From assembly GCA_025757745.1 (NCBI GenBank), contig CP107217.1, forward strand, positions 1,116,001-1,180,000: 64,000 bases of DNA, written 5' to 3'. Of this stretch, positions 18,959 to 28,422 are shown piece after piece; within the stretch, counting starts at the first letter, position 1, and every line of letters starts with the position of its first letter. The stretch comes from Coriobacteriaceae bacterium. Its GTDB lineage: Bacteria > Actinomycetota > Coriobacteriia > Coriobacteriales > Coriobacteriaceae. A model generated the notes under the pieces. It did no database searches, was not told where the DNA came from, and saw only the letters and a list, made by a program, of their open reading frames with translations. A program made the position numbers and the translations under genes.

Positions 18959-19456
18959 ATGCCGGGCGAGAATTTTCCTGGCGACAGGATCGTGAGTCTT
19001 GTCGACGAGCTCGAGGGGCTCATCGAAGAGGCTAAGACGCCGTTCGGCAAGAACGCCCAGATGAAGGTTATCGACGCCGACGTCTTCTTTAACATCCTCG
19101 ATGAGATCCGCATGAGCTATCCCGAGGAGTGGCAGAAGTCCCGCCGTATCCTCAAAGAGCGCGAGGAGCTTATGGCCTCCGCCGCCGCTCAGGCCGATTC
19201 CATCATTGCCGATGCTCAGCAGCAGGCGCTCACCATTGCCGGTGAGCAGGAAATTGTCCGCTTGGCACAGCAGCAGGCCGACGACATCCGCGACCGTGCC
19301 CAGCAGTACGAGCGCGAGACGCGCTATGCCGCCGAGGATTACGCCGAGCAGGTCTTTACGCACCTCGAGGAGAACCTTAAGAGCCTGACCGGCACCGTCA
19401 CCCGTTGCCGTCAGCAGCTCAACGAGGGCGCCGCTCAGCAGAACGGTCAGTGGTAA
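18959..19456 (+). CDS. Coiled-coil protein resembling SepIVA/DivIVA-type division factors
   Basis: 165 residues, ATG at 18959 behind AAAGGAG. The N-terminal part (DRIVSLVDELEGLIEEAKTPFG) is followed by a long heptad-rich, Gln/Glu/Ala-rich helix (about residues 60-155) with no membrane segment. The setting, directly before DUF177 and close to rpmF and rnc, matches that of the mycobacterial DivIVA-domain protein SepIVA, which regulates septation and polar growth. That homology is inferred from position and shape; an F0-b-like coiled coil is the other reading. Confidence 0.6.
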   Translation: MPGENFPGDRIVSLVDELEGLIEEAKTPFGKNAQMKVIDADVFFNILDEIRMSYPEEWQKSRRILKEREELMASAAAQADSIIADAQQQALTIAGEQEIVRLAQQQADDIRDRAQQYERETRYAAEDYAEQVFTHLEENLKSLTGTVTRCRQQLNEGAAQQNGQW

Positions 19457-20010
19457 TGGCTGACTTCCCGAGCGTAACCGTCGATCTTTCCGAGCAGCTC
19501 GAGTTTCCCGGAGACTCATACCCGCTGACCGGCAAGGTCGATGTCGCCACCTACACGGTGGGCGAGAAGGAGTACCAGCTGCAGGACGGCATTGCCTACG
19601 ACGTGGTCTTTACCAACGCCGGTACCGGTGTTCTGCTTTCGGGCATGGTCCGCGCTCACGCCACCGGCGAGTGCGATCGCTGCCTGGAGCCCGCCTCGTT
19701 TGATATCGCAGGCGAGATCGAGGAGTTCTACCTCTTTGAGGAGCCCGAGGACCCCGAGGCCTACGAAGACGGCTACGAGTTGCTGGGCGAGGATCGCATC
19801 GTCGATCTGGGTGAGCCCATCAACGACGCGGTCGTCATGGACACGCCGTTCGTTGTCCTGTGCAAGCCCGATTGCCGCGGCCTTTGCCCCACCTGCGGCA
19901 TCAATCTCAACGTCGAGCAATGCGATTGCGCCGCCAAGGCGGAGGCCGAATGGGCCGCTGCCACGGAAAATCCATTTGCAGCATTGAAGAATCTCAAGCT
20001 TGACGAGTAA
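19456..20010 (+). CDS. YceD/DUF177 family protein
   Basis: 184 residues, start overlapping the previous stop by one base (TAATG). A beta-rich N-terminal half leads to CDRCLEP near residue 76, and the C-terminal half has CKPDCRGLCPTCGINLN. This C-x2-C plus GLCP-x-CG pattern is typical of DUF177, a family linked to 23S rRNA accumulation and almost always next to rpmF, as here. The last ~15 residues are Ala/Glu-rich. Confidence 0.88.
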   Translation: MADFPSVTVDLSEQLEFPGDSYPLTGKVDVATYTVGEKEYQLQDGIAYDVVFTNAGTGVLLSGMVRAHATGECDRCLEPASFDIAGEIEEFYLFEEPEDPEAYEDGYELLGEDRIVDLGEPINDAVVMDTPFVVLCKPDCRGLCPTCGINLNVEQCDCAAKAEAEWAAATENPFAALKNLKLDE

Positions 20011-20074
20011 AACTGTGGTAGTATCGCTACTTGCGCGTAATCGCCACACTGGATAGTTCATAAGGAAGGTCACT

Positions 20075-20254
20075 ATGCCCGTACCTAAACAAAAGCAGGG
20101 TCGTATCCGCACCCATACCCGTCGTTCCGCCAACATGAAGATCTCGGCTGCGGCTCAGTCCACGTGCCCCCGTTGCGGCGCTGTTAAGCTCCCGCACCAC
20201 GTGTGCCCCAGCTGCGGTTTCTACAAGGACCGCGAGGTTATCGTTACCGAGTAA
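20075..20254 (+). CDS. rpmF: 50S ribosomal protein L32
   Basis: 59 residues, starting with ATG 20075 behind AAGGAAGG. It begins MPVPKQKQGRIRTHTRR and carries the zinc ribbon CPRCG (about residue 31) and CPSCG (about residue 45) that mark the Cys-type L32. It follows DUF177 as in most bacteria. Confidence 0.95.
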   Translation: MPVPKQKQGRIRTHTRRSANMKISAAAQSTCPRCGAVKLPHHVCPSCGFYKDREVIVTE

Positions 20255-20294
20255 CTGTATACTCTGGATACGATGCCGTTCCAACTGGAACCAC

Positions 20295-20325
20295 AATGGC
20301 CGGCTCAATGAGTCGGCCATTTTTG
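20295..20325 (+). terminator. Terminator between rpmF and plsX
   Basis: AATGGCCGGCTC pairs with GAGTCGGCCATT (one G-T pair) around a 3-base loop, then TTTTG. It is 40 bases after rpmF and just before the plsX ribosome site, so it may only partly stop transcription into the lipid genes. Confidence 0.7.
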
Positions 20326-20342
20326 TATAAGGAGCATATGAA

Positions 20343-21362
20343 ATGAGTAACGTTCGCGTTTGTGTAGACGTTGTGGGCGGAGACGAGAGGCCCCAGGTTG
20401 TCCTCGACGGTATCGAGGCTGCGCTCGAGGCAGATTCCGAGATCGAGATTTTGGCCGTCGGTCCCGCCGAAATCGTCAACCCCTTTGCCGCAGCGCATGC
20501 CCGCGTGGAGGCTCTGGAGGCCCCCGATGTCATCAGCATGGAGGACGATCCCATCCGCGCCGTGATGACTAAGCGCAAGTCCTCGATCGTGCTTGCATGC
20601 CGTGCCATTAAGAAGGGCAATGCGGACGCGTTTTTCTCGGCCGGCTCGACCGGTGCCATGACCGCTGCCGCCACGGCCTACGTTACGCCGTTTAGGTATT
20701 TGGCAGAGGGTAAGAAGCAGCCGGTCCGTCCGTGCCTGACCAACGCACTGCCCAATCGCGCCGGCGGTCTGACGGTGCTGTGCGATATGGGCGCCAATCC
20801 CGATGTCACGGTGGACGACATGGTGCGTTTCGCCCAGATGGGCTCTGCCTATGCCCGCGTGGTTTTGGGCATTGAGCATCCCCGCGTGGGCCTGCTTGCC
20901 AACGGCACCGAGGACGAGAAGGGCTCCAACTTTACCAAGTCGTGCTTCCCGGCCATGAAGACCGCGGTTCCCGGCTTTGTGGGCAACTGTGAGGGTACCG
21001 ACCTTACGTCGGGCAATTTTGACGTCGTGGTCGCCGACGGCATGTCGGGCAACATCGCGCTCAAGGCCACCGAGGGCGCTGCCAAGTTTTTGCTGCAGGA
21101 GCTCAAGGGTGCCTTTATGTCCTCGCTCGGCACCAAGATCGCCGCGCTGCTCATCAAAAAGCAGATGCGCGAGATTAAGGCCAAGCTTTCGGGCGACGCC
21201 AAGGGCGGCGCGATCCTGCTGGGCCTGCGCGGTGTCGTGTTGATCGGCCACGGCGCCACGTCGGTCGAGGCCGTCAAGAACGGTACGCTTGCCGCGGCCC
21301 AGGCCGTACGTGCCGGGCTTGTCCAGGACGTTGCCAATTCCATGGACGGTATCGTTTTGTAA
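20343..21362 (+). CDS. plsX: Phosphate acyltransferase PlsX
   Basis: 339 residues. The N-terminal VCVDVVGGDERP replaces the usual DAMGGD-x-x-P but keeps GGD-x-P. SAGSTGAMTAAATAYV, LCDMGANPDV and VADGMSGNIALKATEG are the remaining family motifs. It converts acyl-ACP to acyl-phosphate for phospholipid synthesis. It sits between rpmF and acpP, the common arrangement, and supplies the pathway used by the FakA-like kinase upstream. Confidence 0.95.
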   Translation: MSNVRVCVDVVGGDERPQVVLDGIEAALEADSEIEILAVGPAEIVNPFAAAHARVEALEAPDVISMEDDPIRAVMTKRKSSIVLACRAIKKGNADAFFSAGSTGAMTAAATAYVTPFRYLAEGKKQPVRPCLTNALPNRAGGLTVLCDMGANPDVTVDDMVRFAQMGSAYARVVLGIEHPRVGLLANGTEDEKGSNFTKSCFPAMKTAVPGFVGNCEGTDLTSGNFDVVVADGMSGNIALKATEGAAKFLLQELKGAFMSSLGTKIAALLIKKQMREIKAKLSGDAKGGAILLGLRGVVLIGHGATSVEAVKNGTLAAAQAVRAGLVQDVANSMDGIVL

Positions 21363-21400
21363 GAGCCCCGTTACGTGGCTCAACCTGTACCGTGTGGGGT

Positions 21401-21434
21401 AGAATCGGAGCCGTATTGCAACGCGGCTCCGATT
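21401..21434 (+). promoter_or_regulatory. Inverted repeat overlapping a possible -10 box before acpP
   Basis: TAGAAT (21401-21406) looks like a -10 box. From 21404, AATCGGAGCCG is repeated as its exact complement at 21424-21434 with a 10-base spacer. No T-run follows, so it is not an intrinsic terminator. It could be an operator or an mRNA leader hairpin controlling acpP. Confidence 0.5.
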
Positions 21435-21476
21435 GCCGTGTTGTGTTGTGTTCCATGACATACGAGAGGAAGCGCT

Positions 21477-21719
21477 ATGGACCGCTCCGAAATCTTCGAT
21501 AAGATCGCCGAAATTGCCGCTGACGTGCTGGGCGTCGATGTCGCCGACATTAGCGACGAGACCACTTTTGACGATCTCGATGCCGATTCGCTCGAGCGTC
21601 TGCAGTTGGTGACGGCCATCGAGGACGAGTTCGACCTCGAAATCGATGACGAGACCCTGCTGTCGCTCAACTCTGTCGCCGACGCCGTCGACGCGATCGA
21701 AAACGCCAAGGAGGCCTAA
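21477..21719 (+). CDS. acpP: Acyl carrier protein
   Basis: An 80-residue acidic protein with the phosphopantetheine attachment motif DADSLE (Ser39 region). It carries acyl chains for fatty acid and phospholipid synthesis. It is preceded by GAGAGGAAG and followed by rnc, whose ribosome site lies in its last codons. Confidence 0.96.
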   Translation: MDRSEIFDKIAEIAADVLGVDVADISDETTFDDLDADSLERLQLVTAIEDEFDLEIDDETLLSLNSVADAVDAIENAKEA

Positions 21720-21722
21720 GTC

Positions 21723-22448
21723 TTGGCTTTGTCTGAACGACTCACGCGTGCCCAGGAGATCCTGGGCCATGAGTTCAATAATAAGGTGCTGCTGCGCGCG
21801 GCGCTCACGCATCCCTCGGCCGTCGAGGGTCAGCCGGTCTCTGCCAGCTATGAGCGCCTTGAGTTTTTGGGCGATTCCATTTTGGGCGCCGTGGTGGCCC
21901 GTTCGCTCTTTGAGTCCTATCCCGAGTTTGACGAGGGTAAGCTCACGCGCCTGAAGGTGTCCCTTGTCTCGGGCGCTACGCTGTCCGAGGTGTCGCACGA
22001 ACTGGGTATCGACGACATCATCATCTTTGGTGCCTCCGAGACCGGTACCGGCGCCCGCGGCCTGCATTCGGCGCTCGAGAACGTCTACGAGTCGCTCGTG
22101 GGTGCGTTGTATCTGGATGCCGGTTGGGATGCGGCGGCGGAGTTCATCCACCGTACGCTCAAGCCGCACCTGGCCTCCGAGCGTGCCGAGCACCCCGCGA
22201 ACCCCAAGTCGTTCTTGCAGGAGTGCGTGCAGGCAGACGGCCACGAGCCTCCCGCGTATAAGCTGGTCGGCTCCGAGGGCCCCGCGCATGCGCCCACCTT
22301 TACCGCTGTGGTGCTCATCGACGGTATTCGTCAAGGCCGCGGCACTGGTTCCTCCAAGAAGGAGGCCGAGGGAGCCGCTGCGCTCGAGGCGCTCGACCGC
22401 ATGGGCTACACCACCAACGGCGTGATTCTCAACAAGAAGCCTGTTTAA
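21723..22448 (+). CDS. rnc: Ribonuclease III
   Basis: 241 residues from a TTG start 8 bases after AAGGAGG. The catalytic domain has ERLEFLGDSILGAVV (residues about 41-55) and a second acidic cluster ENVYESLVGALYLD. The C-terminal double-stranded-RNA-binding domain ends GTGSSKKEAEGAAALEAL. It processes rRNA precursors and structured mRNAs. rnc-smc-ftsY is a standard actinobacterial and Firmicute order. Confidence 0.96.
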   Translation: MALSERLTRAQEILGHEFNNKVLLRAALTHPSAVEGQPVSASYERLEFLGDSILGAVVARSLFESYPEFDEGKLTRLKVSLVSGATLSEVSHELGIDDIIIFGASETGTGARGLHSALENVYESLVGALYLDAGWDAAAEFIHRTLKPHLASERAEHPANPKSFLQECVQADGHEPPAYKLVGSEGPAHAPTFTAVVLIDGIRQGRGTGSSKKEAEGAAALEALDRMGYTTNGVILNKKPV

Positions 22449-22458
22449 GCGAGGAACC

Positions 22459-25400
22459 GTGTATCTCAAGTCCCTCACGCTCAAAGGGTTCAAGTCGTTT
22501 GCCGACCGCGCCCATATGTCATTTGAGCCTGGCCTGACCGTCATCGTCGGTCCCAACGGCTCGGGAAAATCGAACATCTCCGACTCGATTCTGTGGGTCC
22601 TGGGCGAGCAGAGCGCCAAGCAGCTGCGCGGCCAGGCCATGGAGGATGTCATCTTCTCGGGCTCGTCGGCGCGCAAGCCGGTGGGTGTGGCCGAGGTTAC
22701 GCTGGTGCTCGACAACTCGGACCATATGCTTCCCGTCGACTTTGAAGAGGTGGCTATCACCCGCCGCATGTATCGCTCGGGCGAGAGTGAGTACCTCATC
22801 AACTCGAGCCCGTGCCGCCTGATGGACATTCAGGACATCCTGCACGATTCGGGCCTGGGCAAGGATACGCATTCCATCATCAGCCAGGGCAAGCTCGATG
22901 CCATTTTGCAGAGCCGCCCCGAGGAGCGCCGCGCTCTTATTGAGGAGGCTGCCGGCATCTCCAAGCACAAGCGCCGTAAGGAGCGTGCGCTCAAAAAGAT
23001 CAAGTCGATGGACGAGCACCTGACCCGTGCCCGCGACATCAATAAGGAGATCGCCCGCCAGCTGCGGCCGCTGGAGCGTCAGGTCGATCGCGCGCGCAAG
23101 TACAAAGAGCTGTCCTCGCGCGCGAACGAGCTTACGCAGATGCTGGCCGTCGACGAGCTTCGTTCGCTGCAGTCGCAGTGGAACGACTTGGAGAGCCGCT
23201 CTAAGGAGGGCGCCGCCGAGCTGGAGCTCGCGCAGTACCGCCTGGGTGAGAAAGAGCGCGAGCTCGAGAAGCTCCAGGTTATGCTCGAGGAAAAGGGCCT
23301 GTTTGTGGGCGATCTGGGCGAGCAGCGCCGCCATATGCAAGACGTGGTCGGCCGCATCAATTCCGATATGCGCCTGCTCGAGGAAAAGGGCCACAACATG
23401 GTGTCGCGCCTGTCCGACATGCGCGGCCAGATCTCGAGCTCCGAGCATCAGCGTCGTCGCGTTGTCGAGGAGCTCGAGGATGCACGTGCCCAGCTTGAGG
23501 AGGTGACCGGTGCGCACATGCAGGCCCAGTCCGACGTTGACGCCGCCGGTCCTGCTGCCGCCCAGCTCCACGAGCGTCGCGTTGCGCTTGACAATCAGAT
23601 TTCGCAGCTCACGCGCGAGCAGCGCGATGTGCAGCGTGTGGCCGACAACGCCGCGCTCGAGCTTGCCAAGGTGAAGGACTCGCTGAGCAACGCCGAGGTC
23701 GAGGACAACATGTACGCCTCGCGCCTGGAGCAGATCGACGAGCAGCTCGAGGAGGTCACGGCCTCGCTCGAGAGCCGTCGCGACCGCGCTGAGGAGCTCG
23801 AAGGCGCGCTCGATCAGGCCCGTCAAGCCCAGGTCGATGCGCGTGAGGCCACCGAGGTCGCTCGTGCGGCGTTGAAGGACTTGCGTAATCGCGAGAGCGA
23901 GGCGCGCAACAAACTGTCCGAGGTTCGCTCTGAGCTCGCGAGCCAAAAGAAGCTCGATGCCCGCATGGCAGACAGCTCGCCGCTGGTGAGCCGTCTGATG
24001 GGTGCGCTGGGCGATGATGTCTCGGGTCGTCTGGGCGACGTGCTCGAGGCTCCTCGTGAGCTCGAGGGCCTGGTCGAGCAGCTGCTTTCTGGCGATATCG
24101 ATGCTCTTTTGTTTGATGATGCCGCTACGCTTGAGCGCGCCGGTCGTGCGGCTCTGGACCAAAAGAAGGCCTCGGGCGAGGCGCTGCTGATGGCGCGCGG
24201 CGTGAGCGGCGGTGCTGCTGCTAAGGGTGCTGCCGGTTCGCGTCTGGTCGATCGTCTGTCCGTGCGCTCCGGTTATGGCCCGGTTGTCGAGGCCCTGCTC
24301 GGCGGCTATTACGTGGTCGATGACTTGGCCGCCGCGCTGGCGGCACCAGTCGTTGACGGTGTGACCTACGTGACTCCCGATGGCGCCCGCGTGAGCTGTG
24401 GCGGCCTGGTGCGCGTGGGGCTCGATGCCGGCGAGGCTTCGGGTGCCTTGGAGCGCAAGCGTCGCATTCGCGAGTTAGAGGGCCTGGAGCCCGATCTGGC
24501 TGCCGTGTTTGAGCATGTGTCAGACCAGGTCGTCGAGGCCAATGCGGCCGTCGAGGAGGCGCGTGCCGCCGAGGGCGATGCCGCCGGCGAGATCGCCCGT
24601 CTTGAGGGCGAGCGCCGCTCGCTGCTTTCCGAGATCGGCCGCTTGGAGCAAAGCGCCAACAATGCCGAGGTCGAGCGCGTGCGCATCTCGAAGCGCCGCG
24701 AGCAGGCCGCCGAGGCCGTCCGCGCTGCGCGTCCGCGCGTTGACGAGCTCACCCGTTCGCGCGACGAGGCCCGTGCGCAGGCAAGCGACCTTGGTCTTCA
24801 GATTGCCGAAGCCAACGATGAGCTCGATCGCGTGCGCCGTGACGATTCTGAGGCAGCCGGTAAGCTCGCCGATGCCAAGGTCCGCCTGGCTCAGACGAGC
24901 GAGCGCCTGCGTTCGCTGAAGGGCCGCGTGCCCGATCTTGAGCATCGTCTGGAGGGCATCGACCGCCGTATCCGCGGAACACGCCAGGCCTCGCGCTCGC
25001 TCGAGTTGCTGCGCCTGCGCGTCGACCCCATGCACGAGCGCTATTCGGCCCTGCTGGAGCGCGCGTCGGATTGGGCCGCGCGCCTGCGTGACCAGGCTTC
25101 GCTCGAGGAGGCGGACTCGGCCTCGCTCAAGAAGACCATCGAGGACGCCAAGGCCGAGGTCTCCCGCGCCAAGGAGCGGGTCGATGCCGCCACGGCGACG
25201 CAAAACGAGTTCAAGGTCGCACGCGGCAAACTCGAGGTGCAGGTAGAGGCGGCCATCAAGGCCATTACCGCCGATGGCACCACGGTGCTCGAGGAAGCTC
25301 TCATGCTTCCTGCGCCCACCGACCGCGACGCCGCCGAGCGCGAGCTCAACCAGCTCGTGCGTCAGATCAACAACCTGGGCCCTGTGAACCAGGTTGCGAT

Positions 25401-25995
25401 GGAGGAGTACGAGCAGCTCAAGCGCCGCGCCGATTATATCGAGGAGCAGCTGGCCGATCTGGAGAGCGCGCGCAAGGCGCTCACCAAGATTACCGTGGCC
25501 ATTGACCGTAAGATGCGTAAAGCCTTCCTGGTGACCTTTGAGAAGGTCGATGCGAACTTCCGCGAGATCTTCGCCATGCTGTTCCCGGGTGGCCAGGCGC
25601 ATCTGGAGATGACCGACCCCGAGCATCCTGCCGAGACGGGCATCGAGGTCGTGGCGCAGCCGCGCGGCAAGCGCATCACCAAGATGATGCTCATGTCGGG
25701 CGGCGAGAAGAGCCTGACGGCGCTCGCCTTGCTCTTTGCCGTGTATCGCACGCGTACGGTGCCGTTCTATGTGCTGGACGAGGTCGAGGCGGCGCTCGAT
25801 GACGCCAACCTGTCCAAGCTCATCGGCGCGCTCGATGTTTTGCGTTCCGATACGCAGCTCTTGGTTATCTCGCATCAGCGCCGTACTATGGAGGACGCTG
25901 ACGTCCTCTACGGCGTCTCGATGCAAGCCGACGGCGTCAGCCGCGTCGTCTCGCAAAAACTCGATCGCGAAACCGGAAAGGTCGTGAATGCATAA
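22459..25995 (+). CDS. smc: Chromosome segregation protein SMC
   Basis: 1178 residues from GTG 22459. Walker A GPNGSGKSNI (about residues 32-41) is followed by about 450 residues of coiled coil, a hinge around residues 510-660, a second coiled coil, and a C-terminal head with LMSGGEKSLTALALLFA (signature) and VLDEVEAALDD (Walker B). It compacts and segregates the chromosome with ScpA/ScpB. Its stop overlaps ftsY by one base. Confidence 0.97.
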   Translation: MYLKSLTLKGFKSFADRAHMSFEPGLTVIVGPNGSGKSNISDSILWVLGEQSAKQLRGQAMEDVIFSGSSARKPVGVAEVTLVLDNSDHMLPVDFEEVAITRRMYRSGESEYLINSSPCRLMDIQDILHDSGLGKDTHSIISQGKLDAILQSRPEERRALIEEAAGISKHKRRKERALKKIKSMDEHLTRARDINKEIARQLRPLERQVDRARKYKELSSRANELTQMLAVDELRSLQSQWNDLESRSKEGAAELELAQYRLGEKERELEKLQVMLEEKGLFVGDLGEQRRHMQDVVGRINSDMRLLEEKGHNMVSRLSDMRGQISSSEHQRRRVVEELEDARAQLEEVTGAHMQAQSDVDAAGPAAAQLHERRVALDNQISQLTREQRDVQRVADNAALELAKVKDSLSNAEVEDNMYASRLEQIDEQLEEVTASLESRRDRAEELEGALDQARQAQVDAREATEVARAALKDLRNRESEARNKLSEVRSELASQKKLDARMADSSPLVSRLMGALGDDVSGRLGDVLEAPRELEGLVEQLLSGDIDALLFDDAATLERAGRAALDQKKASGEALLMARGVSGGAAAKGAAGSRLVDRLSVRSGYGPVVEALLGGYYVVDDLAAALAAPVVDGVTYVTPDGARVSCGGLVRVGLDAGEASGALERKRRIRELEGLEPDLAAVFEHVSDQVVEANAAVEEARAAEGDAAGEIARLEGERRSLLSEIGRLEQSANNAEVERVRISKRREQAAEAVRAARPRVDELTRSRDEARAQASDLGLQIAEANDELDRVRRDDSEAAGKLADAKVRLAQTSERLRSLKGRVPDLEHRLEGIDRRIRGTRQASRSLELLRLRVDPMHERYSALLERASDWAARLRDQASLEEADSASLKKTIEDAKAEVSRAKERVDAATATQNEFKVARGKLEVQVEAAIKAITADGTTVLEEALMLPAPTDRDAAERELNQLVRQINNLGPVNQVAMEEYEQLKRRADYIEEQLADLESARKALTKITVAIDRKMRKAFLVTFEKVDANFREIFAMLFPGGQAHLEMTDPEHPAETGIEVVAQPRGKRITKMMLMSGGEKSLTALALLFAVYRTRTVPFYVLDEVEAALDDANLSKLIGALDVLRSDTQLLVISHQRRTMEDADVLYGVSMQADGVSRVVSQKLDRETGKVVNA

Positions 25996-26912
25996 TGGGA
26001 TTCTTCGATGCTCTCTCGCGCGGACTTGAGCGCAGCCGCGAGGCCCTCAACGAGGTCTTTTATTTTGGCGGCGAGGTCGACGAGGATTTTTGGGAGGACC
26101 TAGAGGACACTCTCGTCATGGGTGACATGGGTGCCGAGGTCGCGATTAAGGTGTCCGATGACCTGCGCGATGCCGCGGCCAAGAAGAACCTCAAGACCGC
26201 CCCGCAACTCCGTCGCGCCCTGGCCGAGCAGCTCGAGCAACATTTTGTGCCCGCCGAGCGAGATCCGTTCGCCGACACGCCGAGCTGCGTGCTGTTTGTG
26301 GGCATTAACGGTGCCGGCAAGACCACCACGGTCGGCAAGATCGCGAGCGCCATGGCTGCCCGCGGCAAGAATGTCGTGATTGGCTCGGCCGATACCTTCC
26401 GCGCCGCCGCCATCGAGCAGCTCGATGTGTGGGGCCAGCGCGCCGGCGTCCCCGTCATCAAGCGCGACCGCGGCTCCGACCCGGCGAGCGTTTGCTACGA
26501 CGTGCTCGACGAGGCCGACAAGCGCGGCAGCGACCTGGTGCTTATCGACACCGCCGGCCGTCTGCACACGAGCCCCGAGCTCATGCGCGAGCTTGCCAAG
26601 GTGGTCAACGTGACGCGTAAGCGCGCCGCCAATATGGCCGCCGGCCCCATGCCCGTCTCGGTCGTCCTCGTAATCGATGCCGCGACGGGCCAAAACGGCC
26701 TGAACCAGGCGCTCGAGTTTAACGAGGCGTTGGGTCTGGACGGTATTATCATGACAAAGCTGGACGGCACGGCTAAGGGTGGCATCGCCATGGCCGTGGC
26801 CGAGAAGCTCAAGCTCCCAATCCTGCGCATTGGCGTGGGCGAGCAGGTCGATGACCTGCAGGAGTTCAATGCCAAAGATTTCTGCCGCGCCCTGGTGGGC
26901 GAGTCCAATTAA
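25995..26912 (+). CDS. ftsY: Signal recognition particle receptor FtsY
   Basis: 305 residues, essentially the NG domain without a long acidic A domain. The four-helix N domain is followed by the GTPase motifs GINGAGKTTTVGK, DTFRAAAIEQL, DTAGRL and TKLDGTAKGG. It docks SRP-ribosome complexes at the membrane. It overlaps smc and is followed 10 bases later by ffh. Confidence 0.95.
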   Translation: MGFFDALSRGLERSREALNEVFYFGGEVDEDFWEDLEDTLVMGDMGAEVAIKVSDDLRDAAAKKNLKTAPQLRRALAEQLEQHFVPAERDPFADTPSCVLFVGINGAGKTTTVGKIASAMAARGKNVVIGSADTFRAAAIEQLDVWGQRAGVPVIKRDRGSDPASVCYDVLDEADKRGSDLVLIDTAGRLHTSPELMRELAKVVNVTRKRAANMAAGPMPVSVVLVIDAATGQNGLNQALEFNEALGLDGIIMTKLDGTAKGGIAMAVAEKLKLPILRIGVGEQVDDLQEFNAKDFCRALVGESN

Positions 26913-26922
26913 GGAGTGACTA

Positions 26923-28398
26923 GTGTTTGATTCTCTGAGCGATCGCCTCAACGACACATTTGACCGCCTGCGCGGCAAGGGTAAATTGACCGAGGCCGAT
27001 ATTACCTCGGCCATGCGCGACATTCGCATGGCGCTGCTCGAGGCCGACGTCAACTTCAAGGTCGTCAAGGAGTTCGTCGCCAAGACCAAGGAGCGCTGCA
27101 TGACCGCCGAGGTCATGGAGTCGCTGTCGCCGGCGCAAAACGTCGTCAAGATTGTGCTCGACGAGCTCACCGAGATGCTCGGTTCCACCGAGAGCAAGCT
27201 CGTCTTTAGCAACCGCATTCCCAATGTCATCATGCTCGTCGGCCTGCAGGGCTCCGGTAAGACTACGGCTGCCGTAAAGCTGGCCTACCTGCTCAAGAAG
27301 CAGGGCCGCTCGCCGCTGCTCGCCGCGTGCGATGTCTACCGTCCCGCCGCTGCCGACCAGCTGGCCACGCTCGGCGGAGAGATCGGCGTGCCGGTCTTCC
27401 GCGGTGACGGCGAGCACCCGGTCGATATCGCCAAGGGCGCCATTCAGGAGGCCGTCGACCACCTGCGTGACGTGGTCATCGTCGATACCGCCGGTCGTTT
27501 GCAGATCGACGAGCAGATGATGCAGGAAGCCGTGGACATCAAGAAGGCCGTCAAGCCCGATCAGGTGCTGATGGTCGTCGATGCCATGACCGGCCAGGAT
27601 ATCGTCAACGTCGTCTCGACCTTTGCCGAGCGGACCGACTTTGACGGCGTGATTATCTCCAAGCTCGACGGCGATGCCCGTGGTGGCGGCGCGCTTTCTG
27701 TGCGCCAGGTGACCGGTAAGCCCATTAAGTTCGTGAGCATGGGCGAGAAGCCCGATTCGCTGGAGCCGTTCTACCCCGACCGCATGGCCAAGCGCATCTT
27801 GGGCATGGGCGATGTTGTCGGCATCATCGAGAAGGCCCAGGAGGCGGCCGACGCCGAGCAGCTCGAGGCTGCCGAGCGTATGCTGCGCGAGGGCTTTACC
27901 ATGAACGACATGCTCGACCAGATGAAGGCCGTCAAGAAGATGGGCGGCATGAAGGGCATTCTGGGTATGCTTCCCGGCGGTCAGCGCGCGCTCAACCAGA
28001 TGGGCGGCAACCTGGACGAGGGCATCTTCGATAAGAACGAGGCCATCATCATGTCGATGACCAAGGAGGAGCGCCTGCGTCCCTCCATCATCAACGGCCA
28101 GCGCCGCGCGCGTATCGCCAAGGGCGCCGGTGTGACCCCCACCGAGGTCAATAGCCTTATGAAGCAGTGGGGCGAGATGAACAAGATGATGGGCCGCATG
28201 CGCACGATGGCCAATCAGGCACAGGCCGGCGGCAAGAAGGGCAAAAAGGGCAAGAAGGGCAAAAAGATGCGCATGCCCAATATCCCTGGGCTGGACGCTA
28301 TGGGTCTGGGCGGTATGGGCGGCCTGGGTACGGGCGGTCCCAAGTCCGATATGGAGCTGCTGCGCCAGATGGAAGCGCAGATGCGCAATAAGAAATAG
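26923..28398 (+). CDS. ffh: Signal recognition particle protein Ffh
   Basis: 491 residues from GTG 26923 behind AAGGAG. The NG domain has GLQGSGKTTAAVKLA, DVYRPAAADQL, DTAGRL and SKLDGDARGG. The methionine-rich M domain (about 320-440) contains the SRP-RNA-binding RRARIAKGAGV. The tail has a KKGKKGK repeat and a Gly/Met-rich stretch. It recognises signal peptides during translation. Confidence 0.96.
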   Translation: MFDSLSDRLNDTFDRLRGKGKLTEADITSAMRDIRMALLEADVNFKVVKEFVAKTKERCMTAEVMESLSPAQNVVKIVLDELTEMLGSTESKLVFSNRIPNVIMLVGLQGSGKTTAAVKLAYLLKKQGRSPLLAACDVYRPAAADQLATLGGEIGVPVFRGDGEHPVDIAKGAIQEAVDHLRDVVIVDTAGRLQIDEQMMQEAVDIKKAVKPDQVLMVVDAMTGQDIVNVVSTFAERTDFDGVIISKLDGDARGGGALSVRQVTGKPIKFVSMGEKPDSLEPFYPDRMAKRILGMGDVVGIIEKAQEAADAEQLEAAERMLREGFTMNDMLDQMKAVKKMGGMKGILGMLPGGQRALNQMGGNLDEGIFDKNEAIIMSMTKEERLRPSIINGQRRARIAKGAGVTPTEVNSLMKQWGEMNKMMGRMRTMANQAQAGGKKGKKGKKGKKMRMPNIPGLDAMGLGGMGGLGTGGPKSDMELLRQMEAQMRNKK

Positions 28399-28422
28399 GG
28401 CTGTAATTCCAGCTTGATATGG

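Noticed and set aside
20000..20024. TTGACG ... TAGTAT before rpmF
   Set aside because: The spacer is only 13 bases, too short for a normal sigma-70 promoter.
28237..28268. KKGKKGK repeat at the Ffh C-terminus
   Set aside because: Basic and Met/Gly-rich tails are usual variation in Ffh M domains; not treated as a separate feature.
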